40,762 nt of DNA from the NCBI GenBank assembly GCA_934796775.1, contig CAKVPH010000017.1, positions 1-40,762 of the forward strand. The letters are read 5' to 3'. Every line of letters starts with the position of its first letter. The first letter of the stretch is position 1. The notes beneath the pieces are model-generated. The model made no database searches, was not told where the DNA came from, and saw only the letters and a list, made by a program, of their open reading frames with translations. The position numbers were made by a program, and so were the translations under genes. Origin of the DNA: an uncultured Clostridia bacterium. GTDB taxonomy: Bacteria > Bacillota > Clostridia > Christensenellales > Borkfalkiaceae. This document shows positions 32,803 through 40,762 of this stretch, one piece after another.

Positions 32803-33556
32803 TATTCTTACGCTTTTTCCCGAGATGTTCACTCCTTTAAAAGAAAGCATAATAGGAAGGGCGACCGAGAGCGGTAAGGTTGAAATAGTCATTACGGATA
32901 TCCGCAAGTATTCTGCCGATAAACACGGCAAATGCGACGATTATCCTTTTGGCGGCGGCGCGGGCATGCTCATGATGCCTCAGCCCATTGCCGACGCTTT
33001 ACGCGATATCGATCCCGAAAGAAATGCAAAGCGCATTTATATGTCGCCTAAAGGCAAAAAATTTGAACAGAAACATATAAAAAAATTGCTTTCAAATGGC
33101 AGGCTTATTTTTTTATGCGGGCATTACGAGGGCGTGGATCAGCGCGTTCTTGATAATTTTATCGACGAAGAGATGTCTATCGGCGATTACGTTTTAACCG
33201 GCGGCGAACTTCCCGCAATGGTTATAACCGACGCGATCTGCCGCTACGTTGGCGGAGTTATCGATTCCGAAAGTTTAAAGGACGAAAGTTTTACCGATAA
33301 TCTTCTGGAATATCCGCAATATACCCGTCCGCAAATTTTTGAAGGCGAAGCCGTGCCGGACGTTCTGGTTTCGGGTAATCATAAGCTCGTAAACGAATGG
33401 CGGCTTAAAAAGGCGGAAGAAATCACACAAGAAAAACGCCCGGATTTATATCGCAAATATATAAAAGCCAAGCAAAGGGCGGAGGCTAAAAGATTAGCCG
33501 AAAAACAAAAATTAAAAGAAGAAAGAAAAAGAAAAGCCAAAAAACTTGAGGAGTGA
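32792..33556 (+). CDS. trmD: tRNA (guanine37-N1)-methyltransferase TrmD
   Basis: A 254-residue SPOUT methyltransferase making m1G37. The knot motifs are LCGHYEGVDQRV and MSIGDYVLTGGELPAM, and LLEYPQYTRPQIFEG is also conserved. The N-terminus MRIDILTLFPEMF is typical. The last 30 or so residues form a Lys/Arg/Glu-rich helix beyond the usual domain, possibly RNA-contacting. It overlaps rimM. A reverse-oriented repeat with a T-run follows and may terminate the operon. Confidence 0.96.
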   Translation: MRIDILTLFPEMFTPLKESIIGRATESGKVEIVITDIRKYSADKHGKCDDYPFGGGAGMLMMPQPIADALRDIDPERNAKRIYMSPKGKKFEQKHIKKLLSNGRLIFLCGHYEGVDQRVLDNFIDEEMSIGDYVLTGGELPAMVITDAICRYVGGVIDSESLKDESFTDNLLEYPQYTRPQIFEGEAVPDVLVSGNHKLVNEWRLKKAEEITQEKRPDLYRKYIKAKQRAEAKRLAEKQKLKEERKRKAKKLEE

Positions 33557-33563
33557 AATAGCC

Positions 33564-33579
33564 GATAACGAACTTATAG
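33564..33579 (-). repeat. Dispersed element copy M (diverged)
   Basis: GATAACGAACTTATAG, with two differences from the complement core. AGCC/GGCGGGCTTTTT flanks make a plausible terminator seven bases after the trmD stop. Confidence 0.7.
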
Positions 33580-33625
33580 GCGGGCTTTTTATATTTTCTT
33601 TCTGAATTTTTCAGTTGAAAACGTT

Positions 33626-34147
33626 ATGGAAAATTTAACTTTTCGCGAGTTTAATAAAAGCGACGCGAACGATATTATAAAGTGGATAACGTGCGAGCGC
33701 GAGTTTTATTTCTGGAGCGCAGACAGATACGGACATTATCCCATAAACCCAGAAGAGATAACAGAAAATTATTCGCGCTGCGAAAAGCAAACTTATTTTA
33801 AGCCCATGATTATGGAAGCGGCGGGAAAACCCGTCGGGCATTTGATTTTAAGAACGCCCACAGCCGATAAACGTGTAATTCGTTTAGGTTTTATTATTGT
33901 AGACGGCGATATGCGCGGCAAAGGGTACGGGAAAAAACTTGTAAAGTTCGGGCTGGATTACGCTAAAAACCTGCTGAATGCTACAGAGATAAACCTTGGC
34001 GTGTTTGAAAACAATACCGAAGCCATAGCTTGTTATAAAACGATGGGTTTTGATTTTGAAGAAGACGAAAACAGCGATGAAATTCACACCTTTGCATATA
34101 AAAATGAAGTGTGGAATTACAAAACGATGAAATATAAAGGGATATAA
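33626..34147 (+). CDS. GNAT-family acetyltransferase (RimJ/RimL-like)
   Basis: A 173-residue acetyltransferase. The acetyl-CoA motif is RLGFIIVDGDMRGKGYGKKLV (R/Q-x-x-G-x-G as RGKGYG). Motif B is NNTEAIACYKTMGF. The N-terminal layout is like RimJ/RimL-type enzymes that modify protein N-termini or small amines; the substrate is unknown. No clear Shine-Dalgarno motif precedes the ATG (CAGTTGAAAACGTT). Confidence 0.88.
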   Translation: MENLTFREFNKSDANDIIKWITCEREFYFWSADRYGHYPINPEEITENYSRCEKQTYFKPMIMEAAGKPVGHLILRTPTADKRVIRLGFIIVDGDMRGKGYGKKLVKFGLDYAKNLLNATEINLGVFENNTEAIACYKTMGFDFEEDENSDEIHTFAYKNEVWNYKTMKYKGI

Positions 34148-34203
34148 AAGCGCAACTTTGTTTGTTTTTAATCTGCAAACTGCCTTATATCTTGGTGAAA
34201 TTT

Positions 34204-35058
34204 ATGGATATGCAAAAAATACAGTGGTTTCCCGGGCATATGACCAAAGCCATGCGAATGATGGAAGAAAACGTCAAGCTTGTGGACGGAATAATTTTCG
34301 TTCTGGACGCACGCGCCCCGTTCGCCTGCATAAATAAAACTTTGGAAAAAAAACTCGGCAACAGACCGTTTTTATACGTTTTGAATAAAAGCGACCTTAT
34401 TTCGGAGAGCGACAGGGATTTTATTGTAAAAAAACTTGTAAACGACGGAAAAAAGGTTGTGTGCGCCATAGGTACGCAGTCGGGCGGGTGTAAAAATATT
34501 TATCCCGCTTTTTGCTCGCTTTTAACCGAAAAAATTCAACGAAGCGAAGCAAAAGGTTTAAACCGTACTCTTCGCGCAATGGTTGCGGGCGTGCCTAATA
34601 CGGGAAAGTCCACTATAATAAATGCGCTTTGCGGTAAAAAAGCCGCACAAGTGGGTAACAAAGCGGGCGTTACGCGCGGAAAACAATGGGTAAAACTTGA
34701 CGGATTTGAAATGCTCGATACCCCCGGTACTATGCCGCCGTCGCTTGACAATAACGAATACGGCTTGCACCTTGCGTTTATCGGCGGACTTAACGACGCC
34801 ATACTTGACGAAGGTGATTTGTGTCTTGCTTTTATTGAACGTATGCTCACTTTAGCACCTGATGCTCTCGTTCAAAAATACGGCGTAACGCTTGAAAACA
34901 AAACGCCGCTTGAGGTCTACGAAGATATATGCGTAAAACGCGGATATCTTTTAAAAGGCGGAGAAAAAGATTATTCAAGATGCGCTCTTGCCGTTATAGA
35001 CGACTTTAGAAAAGGGCGTTTAGGTAAGGTGTGTTTGGAGGGAAAAACCGCGCTATAA
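34204..35058 (+). CDS. rbgA: Ribosome biogenesis GTPase RbgA (YlqF)
   Basis: A 284-residue circularly permuted GTPase. The order is G4 NKSD (61-64), G1 GVPNTGKST (129-137), then G3 DTPGTMPP. WFPGHMTKAMR at the N-terminus is the family signature. RbgA drives late 50S assembly. ATG 34204 has GGTGA five bases upstream. The frame runs on to 34162 without support. The final codons and stop (ACC GCG CTA TAA) are formed by a dispersed repeat copy, giving a C-terminus ending GKTAL. Confidence 0.94.
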   Translation: MDMQKIQWFPGHMTKAMRMMEENVKLVDGIIFVLDARAPFACINKTLEKKLGNRPFLYVLNKSDLISESDRDFIVKKLVNDGKKVVCAIGTQSGGCKNIYPAFCSLLTEKIQRSEAKGLNRTLRAMVAGVPNTGKSTIINALCGKKAAQVGNKAGVTRGKQWVKLDGFEMLDTPGTMPPSLDNNEYGLHLAFIGGLNDAILDEGDLCLAFIERMLTLAPDALVQKYGVTLENKTPLEVYEDICVKRGYLLKGGEKDYSRCALAVIDDFRKGRLGKVCLEGKTAL

Positions 35059-35068
35059 GTCGGTTATC
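35053..35068 (+). repeat. Dispersed element copy N, overlapping the rbgA stop codon
   Basis: CTATAAGTCGGTTATC (one difference). Its TAA at 35056-35058 is the rbgA stop, and its right edge is seven bases from the rnhB ATG. Confidence 0.8.
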
Positions 35069-35075
35069 GGCACTT

Positions 35076-35723
35076 ATGACTGAAAAAAGTTTAGAAAAAC
35101 TCAAGTTTGAAAACGAATACAGGGCGAAAGGATTCAACCTTATCGCGGGCGCGGACGAAGTTGGCAGAGGACCGCTTGCAGGTCCCGTGGTTTGCTGTGC
35201 CGTTATCATGCCTTTGGACGACGATAGCATTATAGAAGGCGTTGACGACAGCAAAAAATTATCGGCAAAAAAGCGTGAAAGGCTTGCGGAAGAAATTCTT
35301 GCCCGTGCCGTTGCCGTAAAAATTTGCCGCAAAGAACCAAAGGAAATTGACGAAATAAACATTTTGGAAGCAACTAAGCGGTGTATGGCTGACTGTGTGA
35401 ATGGTTTAAGTGTAAAACCGGACGTTTTGTTTGCCGACGCTTTGAATATAAAAACAGACGTGCCTTGCGTTCCCATAGTCCACGGCGATGCGCTAAGCTA
35501 CTCTATAGGTTGCGCGTCTATAGTTGCAAAGGTGTTCAGAGATAAACTTATGGACGAGTATGCGGAAAAATATCCCGCTTATCTTTTTGAAAAGAATAAA
35601 GGATACGGCACTGCCGCACACATAAAAGCAATAAAGGAGATAGGACCTTGCGAATTGCACAGACGGAGTTTTATAAAAAATTTTTGGGACGAAGCGGTGA
35701 AAGGCGAGCCGAAAAATTCTTAA
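35076..35723 (+). CDS. rnhB: Ribonuclease HII
   Basis: A 215-residue RNase HII. The catalytic acidic set begins at GADEVGRGPLAGPVV (Asp27, Glu28), followed by DDSKKL, DVLFADALN and SIVAKVFRD. It removes ribonucleotides and RNA from RNA-DNA hybrids. ATG 35076 gives the normal N-terminus but has no Shine-Dalgarno motif, because the region upstream is the repeat. An in-frame GTG at 35031 would add 15 residues encoded largely by the repeat. It follows rbgA as in Bacillus. Confidence 0.94.
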   Translation: MTEKSLEKLKFENEYRAKGFNLIAGADEVGRGPLAGPVVCCAVIMPLDDDSIIEGVDDSKKLSAKKRERLAEEILARAVAVKICRKEPKEIDEINILEATKRCMADCVNGLSVKPDVLFADALNIKTDVPCVPIVHGDALSYSIGCASIVAKVFRDKLMDEYAEKYPAYLFEKNKGYGTAAHIKAIKEIGPCELHRRSFIKNFWDEAVKGEPKNS

Positions 35724-36019
35724 AGAAAAAAGGCTTTAAAATTATTGAAAAAAATTATCGCGTAAGTTTCGGAGAAGCCGATTTAATCGCCTTATACCGC
35801 GACTTATTGATTTTTATCGAAGTAAAAACGCGTTCCGACGAAAGTTTTGGCACGCCTGCCGAAGCGGTAGGATACAAAAAACAAAAGACTTACGAAAAAC
35901 TTGCGGCTTACTTTTTAAAAACTCATACTGAATACGAGAATTTGGCAGTCCGTTTTGACGTTATAGAAGTGAGTGGCGACGAAATAAACCATATCGAAGA
36001 CGCGTTTATATGCGAATAA
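35648..36019 (+). CDS. YraN-family (UPF0102) nuclease-like protein
   Basis: A 123-residue protein with a PD-(D/E)xK-type core: GRSGERRAEKFLKKKGFKIIEKNYR, then GEADLIALYRDLLIFIEVKTR (Glu-Asp-ExK). The function is unproven; related folds are nucleases. No ATG exists near the start. TTG 35648 gives a 76-base overlap with rnhB. A second in-frame TTG at 35684 would start MGRSGE and fits family length better, so the start is uncertain. The neighbourhood rnhB-yraN is common. Confidence 0.88.
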   Translation: MRIAQTEFYKKFLGRSGERRAEKFLKKKGFKIIEKNYRVSFGEADLIALYRDLLIFIEVKTRSDESFGTPAEAVGYKKQKTYEKLAAYFLKTHTEYENLAVRFDVIEVSGDEINHIEDAFICE

Positions 36020-36059
36020 AGCAAACTTTTTACTGATTATAAAAAATAAAAAAGTACGC

Positions 36060-36075
36060 CTATAAGTTGATTATC
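36060..36075 (+). repeat. Dispersed element copy O
   Basis: CTATAAGTTGATTATC with GCC on the left and GGC on the right, an A-run before and TTTTTT after. It is the clearest bidirectional terminator-like copy, between yraN and the methyltransferase gene. Confidence 0.82.
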
Positions 36076-36095
36076 GGCTTTTTTAAAGATAAATT

Positions 36096-37229
36096 ATGAA
36101 AATTTGCGTGTCGTCGGCTTCGGGAATAGAAGCCGTAACAAAAAGAGAACTTAATAAACTCGGCTACGGCGATATGCCTGCGTTAAACGGCAGAATGGCT
36201 TTTGAAGGCGACGAAAAAGACGTTTGCGCCTGCAATTTGTTTTTGCGCACCGCAAACAGGGTGTATATCGAACTTTCTTCTTTTAAAGCGAGTTCTTTTG
36301 ACGAGCTTTTTGACGGAGTTTCCGCTGTAGAATGGGAAAAATATATTTCTGAAAACGGTAAAATAGACGTAGGCGCAAAATGTGTTGACAGCACGATTCA
36401 TGCGATTTCGGCAACACAAAGCATAGTAAAAAAAGCTGTTTGCACAAGACTTTCCGCAAATTACAAAACTTTAACCGAGAGCGGCGAAAGCTATAAAATA
36501 GAAGTATCCATATATAAGAATATCGCTACGGTTCTGCTTGATTCTTCCGGTAGCGGACTGCACAGGCGCGGCTATCGCGGGCTGGTAGGCGAAGCTCCTT
36601 TAAAAGAAACGCTTGCAAGCGCGCTTATAGATTTATCCGTGTGGAACGAACACCGGCAGCTTGCCGATTTATTTTGCGGAACGGGAACCATTCCCATAGA
36701 AGCCGCACTTAAAGCGCGCGGCATTCCCGCAGGCGTAAATCGTGATTTCGATTTTCTGCACTGGAAAAGTTTTGATTCGCGGTCGTTTTTTGATATGAAA
36801 AAGTGCGCACTTGAACGAGTAAAGCCGCTTGAACAAAAAATTCTTGCGTTCGATATAGACGAAAATCAGCTTAAACTTGCAAGAAAACACGCGGAACTTG
36901 CAGGCGTTGCGGAAGATATACATTTTCAAAAGGCAGATATGCGCGATTTTTCGTGCAGAAAAAAATACGGCGTAATTATTTCAAACCCGCCTTACGGCGA
37001 AAGGCTTTCCGACCGTAAAGAGATAGAAAAACTTATGAGAGATTACGGCAATGTTGTAAAAAGTCTTGACGAATGGAGTGCTTATACTTTAACGCCCGTT
37101 ACCGATTTTGAAAGATTGTTTGGTAAAAAGGCGGATAAAAAGCGTAAAATTTACAACGGCAGAATAGAATGTGTTTATTATTCCATGCTCGCCGCAAAAC
37201 CGCCTGAACGCACCGGTAGAGAAGAATAG
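36096..37229 (+). CDS. THUMP-domain class I RNA methyltransferase (RlmL-type, YpsC-like)
   Basis: A 377-residue enzyme. The N-terminal ferredoxin-like/THUMP region (about 1-160) is followed by a Rossmann methyltransferase with LADLFCGTGTIPIEAAL, LAFDIDENQLKLARKHA and the catalytic NPPYGERL. Relatives methylate guanine-N2 in 23S rRNA (RlmL, G2445); the lone single-domain form in Bacillota is YpsC/RlmL-N. The exact target is inferred. No strong ribosome binding site is seen (TTAAAGATAAATT). The stop falls at 37229, before the ppdK promoter. Confidence 0.9.
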   Translation: MKICVSSASGIEAVTKRELNKLGYGDMPALNGRMAFEGDEKDVCACNLFLRTANRVYIELSSFKASSFDELFDGVSAVEWEKYISENGKIDVGAKCVDSTIHAISATQSIVKKAVCTRLSANYKTLTESGESYKIEVSIYKNIATVLLDSSGSGLHRRGYRGLVGEAPLKETLASALIDLSVWNEHRQLADLFCGTGTIPIEAALKARGIPAGVNRDFDFLHWKSFDSRSFFDMKKCALERVKPLEQKILAFDIDENQLKLARKHAELAGVAEDIHFQKADMRDFSCRKKYGVIISNPPYGERLSDRKEIEKLMRDYGNVVKSLDEWSAYTLTPVTDFERLFGKKADKKRKIYNGRIECVYYSMLAAKPPERTGREE

Positions 37230-37338
37230 TAAATAAAAAAACAGCATAGTAAAAAACGGCAAAGTTGAAAGTAAAGATAAAAAAAGTATCTTTTTGTGCA
37301 AAAAAGCAATAAAATTCGGCAATTACCTTAAAAATCAG

Positions 37339-37367
37339 TTGATAAAAGAAACTTTTTAATATATAAT
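37339..37367 (+). promoter_or_regulatory. Promoter of ppdK
   Basis: TTGATA at 37339-37344, 17-base spacer, TATAAT at 37362-37367. A leader of about 120 bases follows, with a GCGG/CCGC hairpin near 37459-37473 close to the AGGAGG site. Confidence 0.72.
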
Positions 37368-37495
37368 ATTAAACGGCTTTAAAGGAAGGCAAAAAAATAC
37401 GAAGCAATTTTTTTGTGTATGCGTAGACAAGCCATATAAAAAAGTAAAAATTTTAACGCGGTTTTATGCCGCACATACAGGAGGACATTTTATAA

Positions 37496-40132
37496 ATGAA
37501 ATACGTTTATCAGTTCAGTGAAGGCAACGGAAAGATGCGTGAGCTTTTAGGCGGAAAAGGTGCCAACCTTGCGGAAATGACAAACCTCGGTTTGCCCGTT
37601 CCTAACGGTTTTACCATTACCACCGAAGCATGCACCCGTTACTACGAAGACGGAAGAAAGATTAGTCCCGAAATCGAAAAAGAGATTATGGACAATATCG
37701 ACAAATTAGAGAAGATCACGGGTAAGAAATTCGGCGATAAAGAAAATCCGCTGCTCGTATCCGTTCGTTCGGGCGCAAGAGCTTCGATGCCCGGTATGAT
37801 GGACACCATTTTGAACCTCGGTCTTAACGAAGACGTTTTGGAAGTTCTTATCAAAAAATCCGGTAACCCCAGATGGGCGTGGGACTGCTACAGAAGATTT
37901 ATTCAGATGTTCTCCGACGTAGTTATGGAAGTAGGTAAGAAGTACTTCGAAAAACTCATTGACGAAATGAAGGAAAAGAAGGGCGTTACTTTGGACGTTG
38001 AGCTTACTGCTGACGACTTAAAGACGCTTGCTTATCAGTTTAAAGACGAATACAAAAAACAACTCGGAACAGACTTCCCGTCCGATCCTAAGGTACAGCT
38101 CTTTGAAGCTATCAAGGCAGTATTCAGAAGCTGGGATAACCCGAGAGCCAACATTTACAGAATGGATCACGATATTCCGTACAGCTGGGGTACCGCAGTA
38201 AACGTACAGATGATGGCATTCGGTAACATGGGCGACAACTGCGGAACCGGCGTTGCGTTTACCCGTAACCCCGCTACCGGCGAAAAAGGACTTATGGGCG
38301 AATTCTTAACGAACGCTCAGGGCGAAGACGTTGTTGCAGGCGTAAGAACCCCGATGCCCATTGCTAAAATGGCAGAAGTATTCCCCGAAGTTTACAAACA
38401 GTTCCAGGAAGTTTGCAATATACTCGAAAACCATTACAGAGATATGCAGGATATGGAGTTCACCGTTGAAAACGAAAAGCTCTTCATGCTCCAGACTCGT
38501 AACGGTAAGAGAACCGCTGCCGCAGCTATCAAGATCGCTTGCGACCTTATAGACGAAGGTATGATCAGCGAAAAAGATGCTTTAATGCAGATCGACGCTA
38601 AGTCGCTCGACATGCTCTTACACCCGACTTTTGACATTAAAGATTTAAAAGACGCCGACAAGAACAACGTAGTAGGCAAAGGTATAGCCGCTTCTCCGGG
38701 TGCTGCAGCAGGAACTATCGTATTTACCGCTGAAGAAGCGGCAAAAGAAGGAAAGAGCGGAAAGAAAGTAATTCTCGTAAGACTTGAAACTTCGCCCGAA
38801 GACATCGAAGGTATGAAATACGCTCAGGGTATTTTGACCGTAAGAGGCGGACAGACTTCTCACGCAGCCGTTGTTGCAAGAGGTATGGGTACCTGCTGTG
38901 TTTCCGGTTGCGGCGACATCAAGATGCACGAAGAAGAACACTATTTCGAACTCGCAGGCAAGACTTTCAGAGAAGGCGACGAACTTTCGCTTGACGGTTC
39001 TACCGGTAACATTTATGACAGAATAATCAAAACTGTTCCCGCAGATCCTAACAGCGGATATTTCGGAAGAATAATGAAGCTTGCCGATAAATATAAAGCT
39101 TTAGGCGTAAGAACAAACGCTGATACGCCAGCCGACGCTGAAAGAGCTGCTGAACTCGGCGCTCAGGGTATCGGTCTTTGCCGTACCGAGCATATGTTCT
39201 TTGGCCCCGGCAGAATCGAAAAGTTCAGAGAAATGATCTGCTCTGAAACCGTTGAAGAAAGAGTAAAAGCACTCGACGCTATCGAACCCATGCAGCAAGC
39301 CGACTTTGAAGGTCTTATGGAAGCTCTTAAAGGTCAGCCTGTTACCATTCGTTTCCTCGATCCGCCTCTTCACGAATTTGTTCCTACCGAAGAAGCCGAT
39401 ATCGCACTTTTAGCAAAAGCTAAGGGCAAGAGCGTTGCCGATATTAAGATTTTGTGCAATTCGCTGCATGAATTTAACCCGATGATGGGACACAGAGGAT
39501 GCCGTCTTGCGGTAACTTATCCCGAAATCGCAGTTATGCAGACCAAAGCTATAATCAAAGCTGCAATCGCCGTTCAGAAGAGACACCCCGACTGGAACGT
39601 AGTTCCCGAAATCATGATTCCTCTTGTTGGCGAAGTTAAAGAACTTGCCTTCTGCAAAAAGACCGTTGTTGAAACTGCAGACGCAGTTATTAAAGCTTCC
39701 GGCGTAGATCTTAAATACGAAGTTGGTACTATGATCGAAATTCCGAGAGCTGCTCTTACCGCTGACGAAATCGCTAAAGAAGCTGAGTTCTTCTGCTTCG
39801 GAACGAACGACTTAACACAGATGACGTTCGGCTTCAGCCGTGACGACGCAGGCAAATTCCTGCCCTCGTACTACAGTGCTAAGATTTATGAAAGCGATCC
39901 GTTCGCAAGACTCGACACCGTTGGTGTAGGCAAACTCATGAAGATGGCTGTTGAACTCGGCCACAGCACGAGAAAGAACATTCACTGCGGTATTTGCGGT
40001 GAACACGGCGGAGATCCTTCTTCAATCGAATTCTGCCATGCAATCGGTCTTGATTACGTATCATGCTCGCCGTTCAGAGTTCCTATCGCTCGTCTTGCCG
40101 CAGCTCAGGCTAATATTCGTAATCCGAGGTAA
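37496..40132 (+). CDS. ppdK: Pyruvate, phosphate dikinase
   Basis: An 878-residue PPDK interconverting pyruvate + ATP + Pi with phosphoenolpyruvate + AMP + PPi, important in PPi-linked glycolysis or gluconeogenesis of anaerobes. The N-terminal ATP-grasp domain starts KYVYQFSEGN. The swivelling phosphohistidine domain has GGQTSHAAVVARGMG (His456, with Thr454 as the usual regulatory position). The C-terminal PEP/pyruvate barrel has GLCRTEHMFF and HCGICGEHGG (catalytic Cys834). Length is normal. AGGAGG lies eight to nine bases before the ATG. Codon use is strongly biased, so expression is probably high. Monocistronic, with a strong terminator. Confidence 0.98.
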   Translation: MKYVYQFSEGNGKMRELLGGKGANLAEMTNLGLPVPNGFTITTEACTRYYEDGRKISPEIEKEIMDNIDKLEKITGKKFGDKENPLLVSVRSGARASMPGMMDTILNLGLNEDVLEVLIKKSGNPRWAWDCYRRFIQMFSDVVMEVGKKYFEKLIDEMKEKKGVTLDVELTADDLKTLAYQFKDEYKKQLGTDFPSDPKVQLFEAIKAVFRSWDNPRANIYRMDHDIPYSWGTAVNVQMMAFGNMGDNCGTGVAFTRNPATGEKGLMGEFLTNAQGEDVVAGVRTPMPIAKMAEVFPEVYKQFQEVCNILENHYRDMQDMEFTVENEKLFMLQTRNGKRTAAAAIKIACDLIDEGMISEKDALMQIDAKSLDMLLHPTFDIKDLKDADKNNVVGKGIAASPGAAAGTIVFTAEEAAKEGKSGKKVILVRLETSPEDIEGMKYAQGILTVRGGQTSHAAVVARGMGTCCVSGCGDIKMHEEEHYFELAGKTFREGDELSLDGSTGNIYDRIIKTVPADPNSGYFGRIMKLADKYKALGVRTNADTPADAERAAELGAQGIGLCRTEHMFFGPGRIEKFREMICSETVEERVKALDAIEPMQQADFEGLMEALKGQPVTIRFLDPPLHEFVPTEEADIALLAKAKGKSVADIKILCNSLHEFNPMMGHRGCRLAVTYPEIAVMQTKAIIKAAIAVQKRHPDWNVVPEIMIPLVGEVKELAFCKKTVVETADAVIKASGVDLKYEVGTMIEIPRAALTADEIAKEAEFFCFGTNDLTQMTFGFSRDDAGKFLPSYYSAKIYESDPFARLDTVGVGKLMKMAVELGHSTRKNIHCGICGEHGGDPSSIEFCHAIGLDYVSCSPFRVPIARLAAAQANIRNPR

Positions 40133-40186
40133 AGCAAAAATAGCCAAAATCGGCTAAAAAACGCATAATTTATACTAAAATACACG

Positions 40187-40226
40187 AAAAGCAGCCATTC
40201 TTGCGAAAGAGTGGCTGCTTTTTTCT
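40187..40226 (+). terminator. Terminator of ppdK
   Basis: AAAAGCAGCCATTC pairs with GAGTGGCTGCTTTT (A-rich before, six T after). It lies about 55 bases past the stop. Confidence 0.85.
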
Positions 40227-40272
40227 CTGCATTTAGTTCGTCAAAACTCGAAAAATACCCTAAAAAAAGGGG

Positions 40273-40674
40273 GTGGTCAGAAAACTGAGCACTTTCCCGT
40301 ATATACGGATACAGGTAAAAGAGGGCGACGGGTATCTGATCCCCGATTTTAAGTGGGAAGAGTTTCAGATGGTTAAGCACCGCTCGTCGATAAGGCTTTG
40401 CTGGCAGAGGTATTGCAAACGCGCGGCAAAGCAGAACCTTGCGGCGTACAGTTGGAAAGTTTTTCTGACTTCGTATAACGATTACCGCCGACCGAAAATA
40501 CAGGTTGACAATCCGGACGACAAAATCAGGACAACATTGAAAAATTACAATTTTTTGTTGGCTTATTGCGAGAGCGATAAGGTGATGTATTCCGTGATTC
40601 AGACGGAAAAGGAAATGTGGCTGAAATCGCTTGGACTGGACGAAAGCAAGATTATAGATGATAGAGAAAAGTAA
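40273..40674 (+). CDS. Small protein of unknown function
   Basis: A 133-residue frame that I do not recognise. It is basic and aromatic-rich (FPYIRIQVKEGDGYLIPDF, RLCWQRYCKRAAKQNLAAYSW, SYNDYRRPKIQ), without signal peptide or membrane segment. The only start available is GTG 40273, with AGGGGG almost touching it, which is too close for a normal ribosome binding site. The first internal ATG would begin at residue 33. No promoter is evident after the ppdK terminator. It may be a real small gene or a remnant of a longer one whose 5' end is lost. Confidence 0.45.
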   Translation: MVRKLSTFPYIRIQVKEGDGYLIPDFKWEEFQMVKHRSSIRLCWQRYCKRAAKQNLAAYSWKVFLTSYNDYRRPKIQVDNPDDKIRTTLKNYNFLLAYCESDKVMYSVIQTEKEMWLKSLGLDESKIIDDREK

Positions 40675-40713
40675 AACAAATTAAAACTTCTTTGAATTTA
40701 TTTCAAATACCTA

Positions 40714-40742
40714 TTGCAAAACATACCGGAATATGGTATAAT
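40714..40742 (+). promoter_or_regulatory. Promoter reading out of the right edge
   Basis: TTGCAA at 40714-40719, 17-base spacer, perfect TATAAT at 40737-40742. TTGCAA recurs at the start site region (40755-40760). The gene it serves lies outside the window. Confidence 0.65.
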
Positions 40743-40762
40743 GAACGCAGAGTTTTGCAATT

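Noticed and set aside
2973..36075. CRISPR array or tRNA-like repeats
   Set aside because: Copies are kilobases apart in both orientations, with no regular spacers and no cas genes.
38434..38805. 123-residue antisense frame inside ppdK
   Set aside because: Mirror of codon bias in ppdK; no own signals.

Overview
The window looks like chromosome from an anaerobic, probably gut-associated member of the Bacillota (Clostridia), most likely an uncultured lineage. The evidence is AT-rich intergenic DNA, strong AGGAGG-type ribosome binding sites, a complete V-type ATPase operon, pyruvate phosphate dikinase, BspA-type leucine-rich-repeat and VWA lipoproteins, an IS3-family insertion end, and a Bacillota-type ylxM-ffh-rpsP-khpA-rimM-trmD gene order. 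No rRNA, tRNA or CRISPR array was seen.

Layout. 1-75: tip of an IS3-family element running off the left edge. 106-4364 (minus strand): surface endonuclease I, patatin-like phospholipase, CNNM/CBS/CorC membrane protein. 4692-13345 (plus): nine-gene V-type ATPase operon (ntpF-I-K-E-C-G-A-B-D order). NtpK carries the residues that bind Na+ in the Enterococcus hirae enzyme. 13704-19802 (plus): an unrecognised 873-residue membrane protein, a cluster of three perfect DnaA boxes ahead of a small HEPN-like gene, and a BspA-type LRR lipoprotein. 19803-28082: a repeat-rich stretch with minus-strand alkaline phosphatase, TIM-barrel isomerase, VWA lipoprotein, hemW and lepA. 28319-29593: glycerophosphodiester phosphodiesterase and a GNAT enzyme. 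29867-37229 (plus): ylxM, ffh, rpsP, khpA, rimM, trmD, a second GNAT, rbgA, rnhB, yraN and an RlmL-type methyltransferase, i.e. SRP targeting, ribosome maturation and RNA modification. 37496-40132: ppdK, followed by an unrecognised small ORF and an outward promoter at the right edge.

The most unusual structure is a dispersed element with core CTATAAGTYGATTATC, present 15 times at gene borders across 2.97-36.08 kb and flanked by short complementary GC arms and A/T tracts. One copy lies in frame inside a GNAT coding region, one supplies the stop codon of rbgA, and two interrupt the ATPase operon. A second, mosaic repeat family (a 424-bp tandem duplication plus partial copies) holds stacked perfect palindromes. 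One of its modules, a small hairpin, lies 3' of three minus-strand genes and shows a compensatory base-pair change. I see no classical defence or biosynthetic cluster. The repeat system and the DnaA-box/HEPN locus are the best candidates for undescribed biology.
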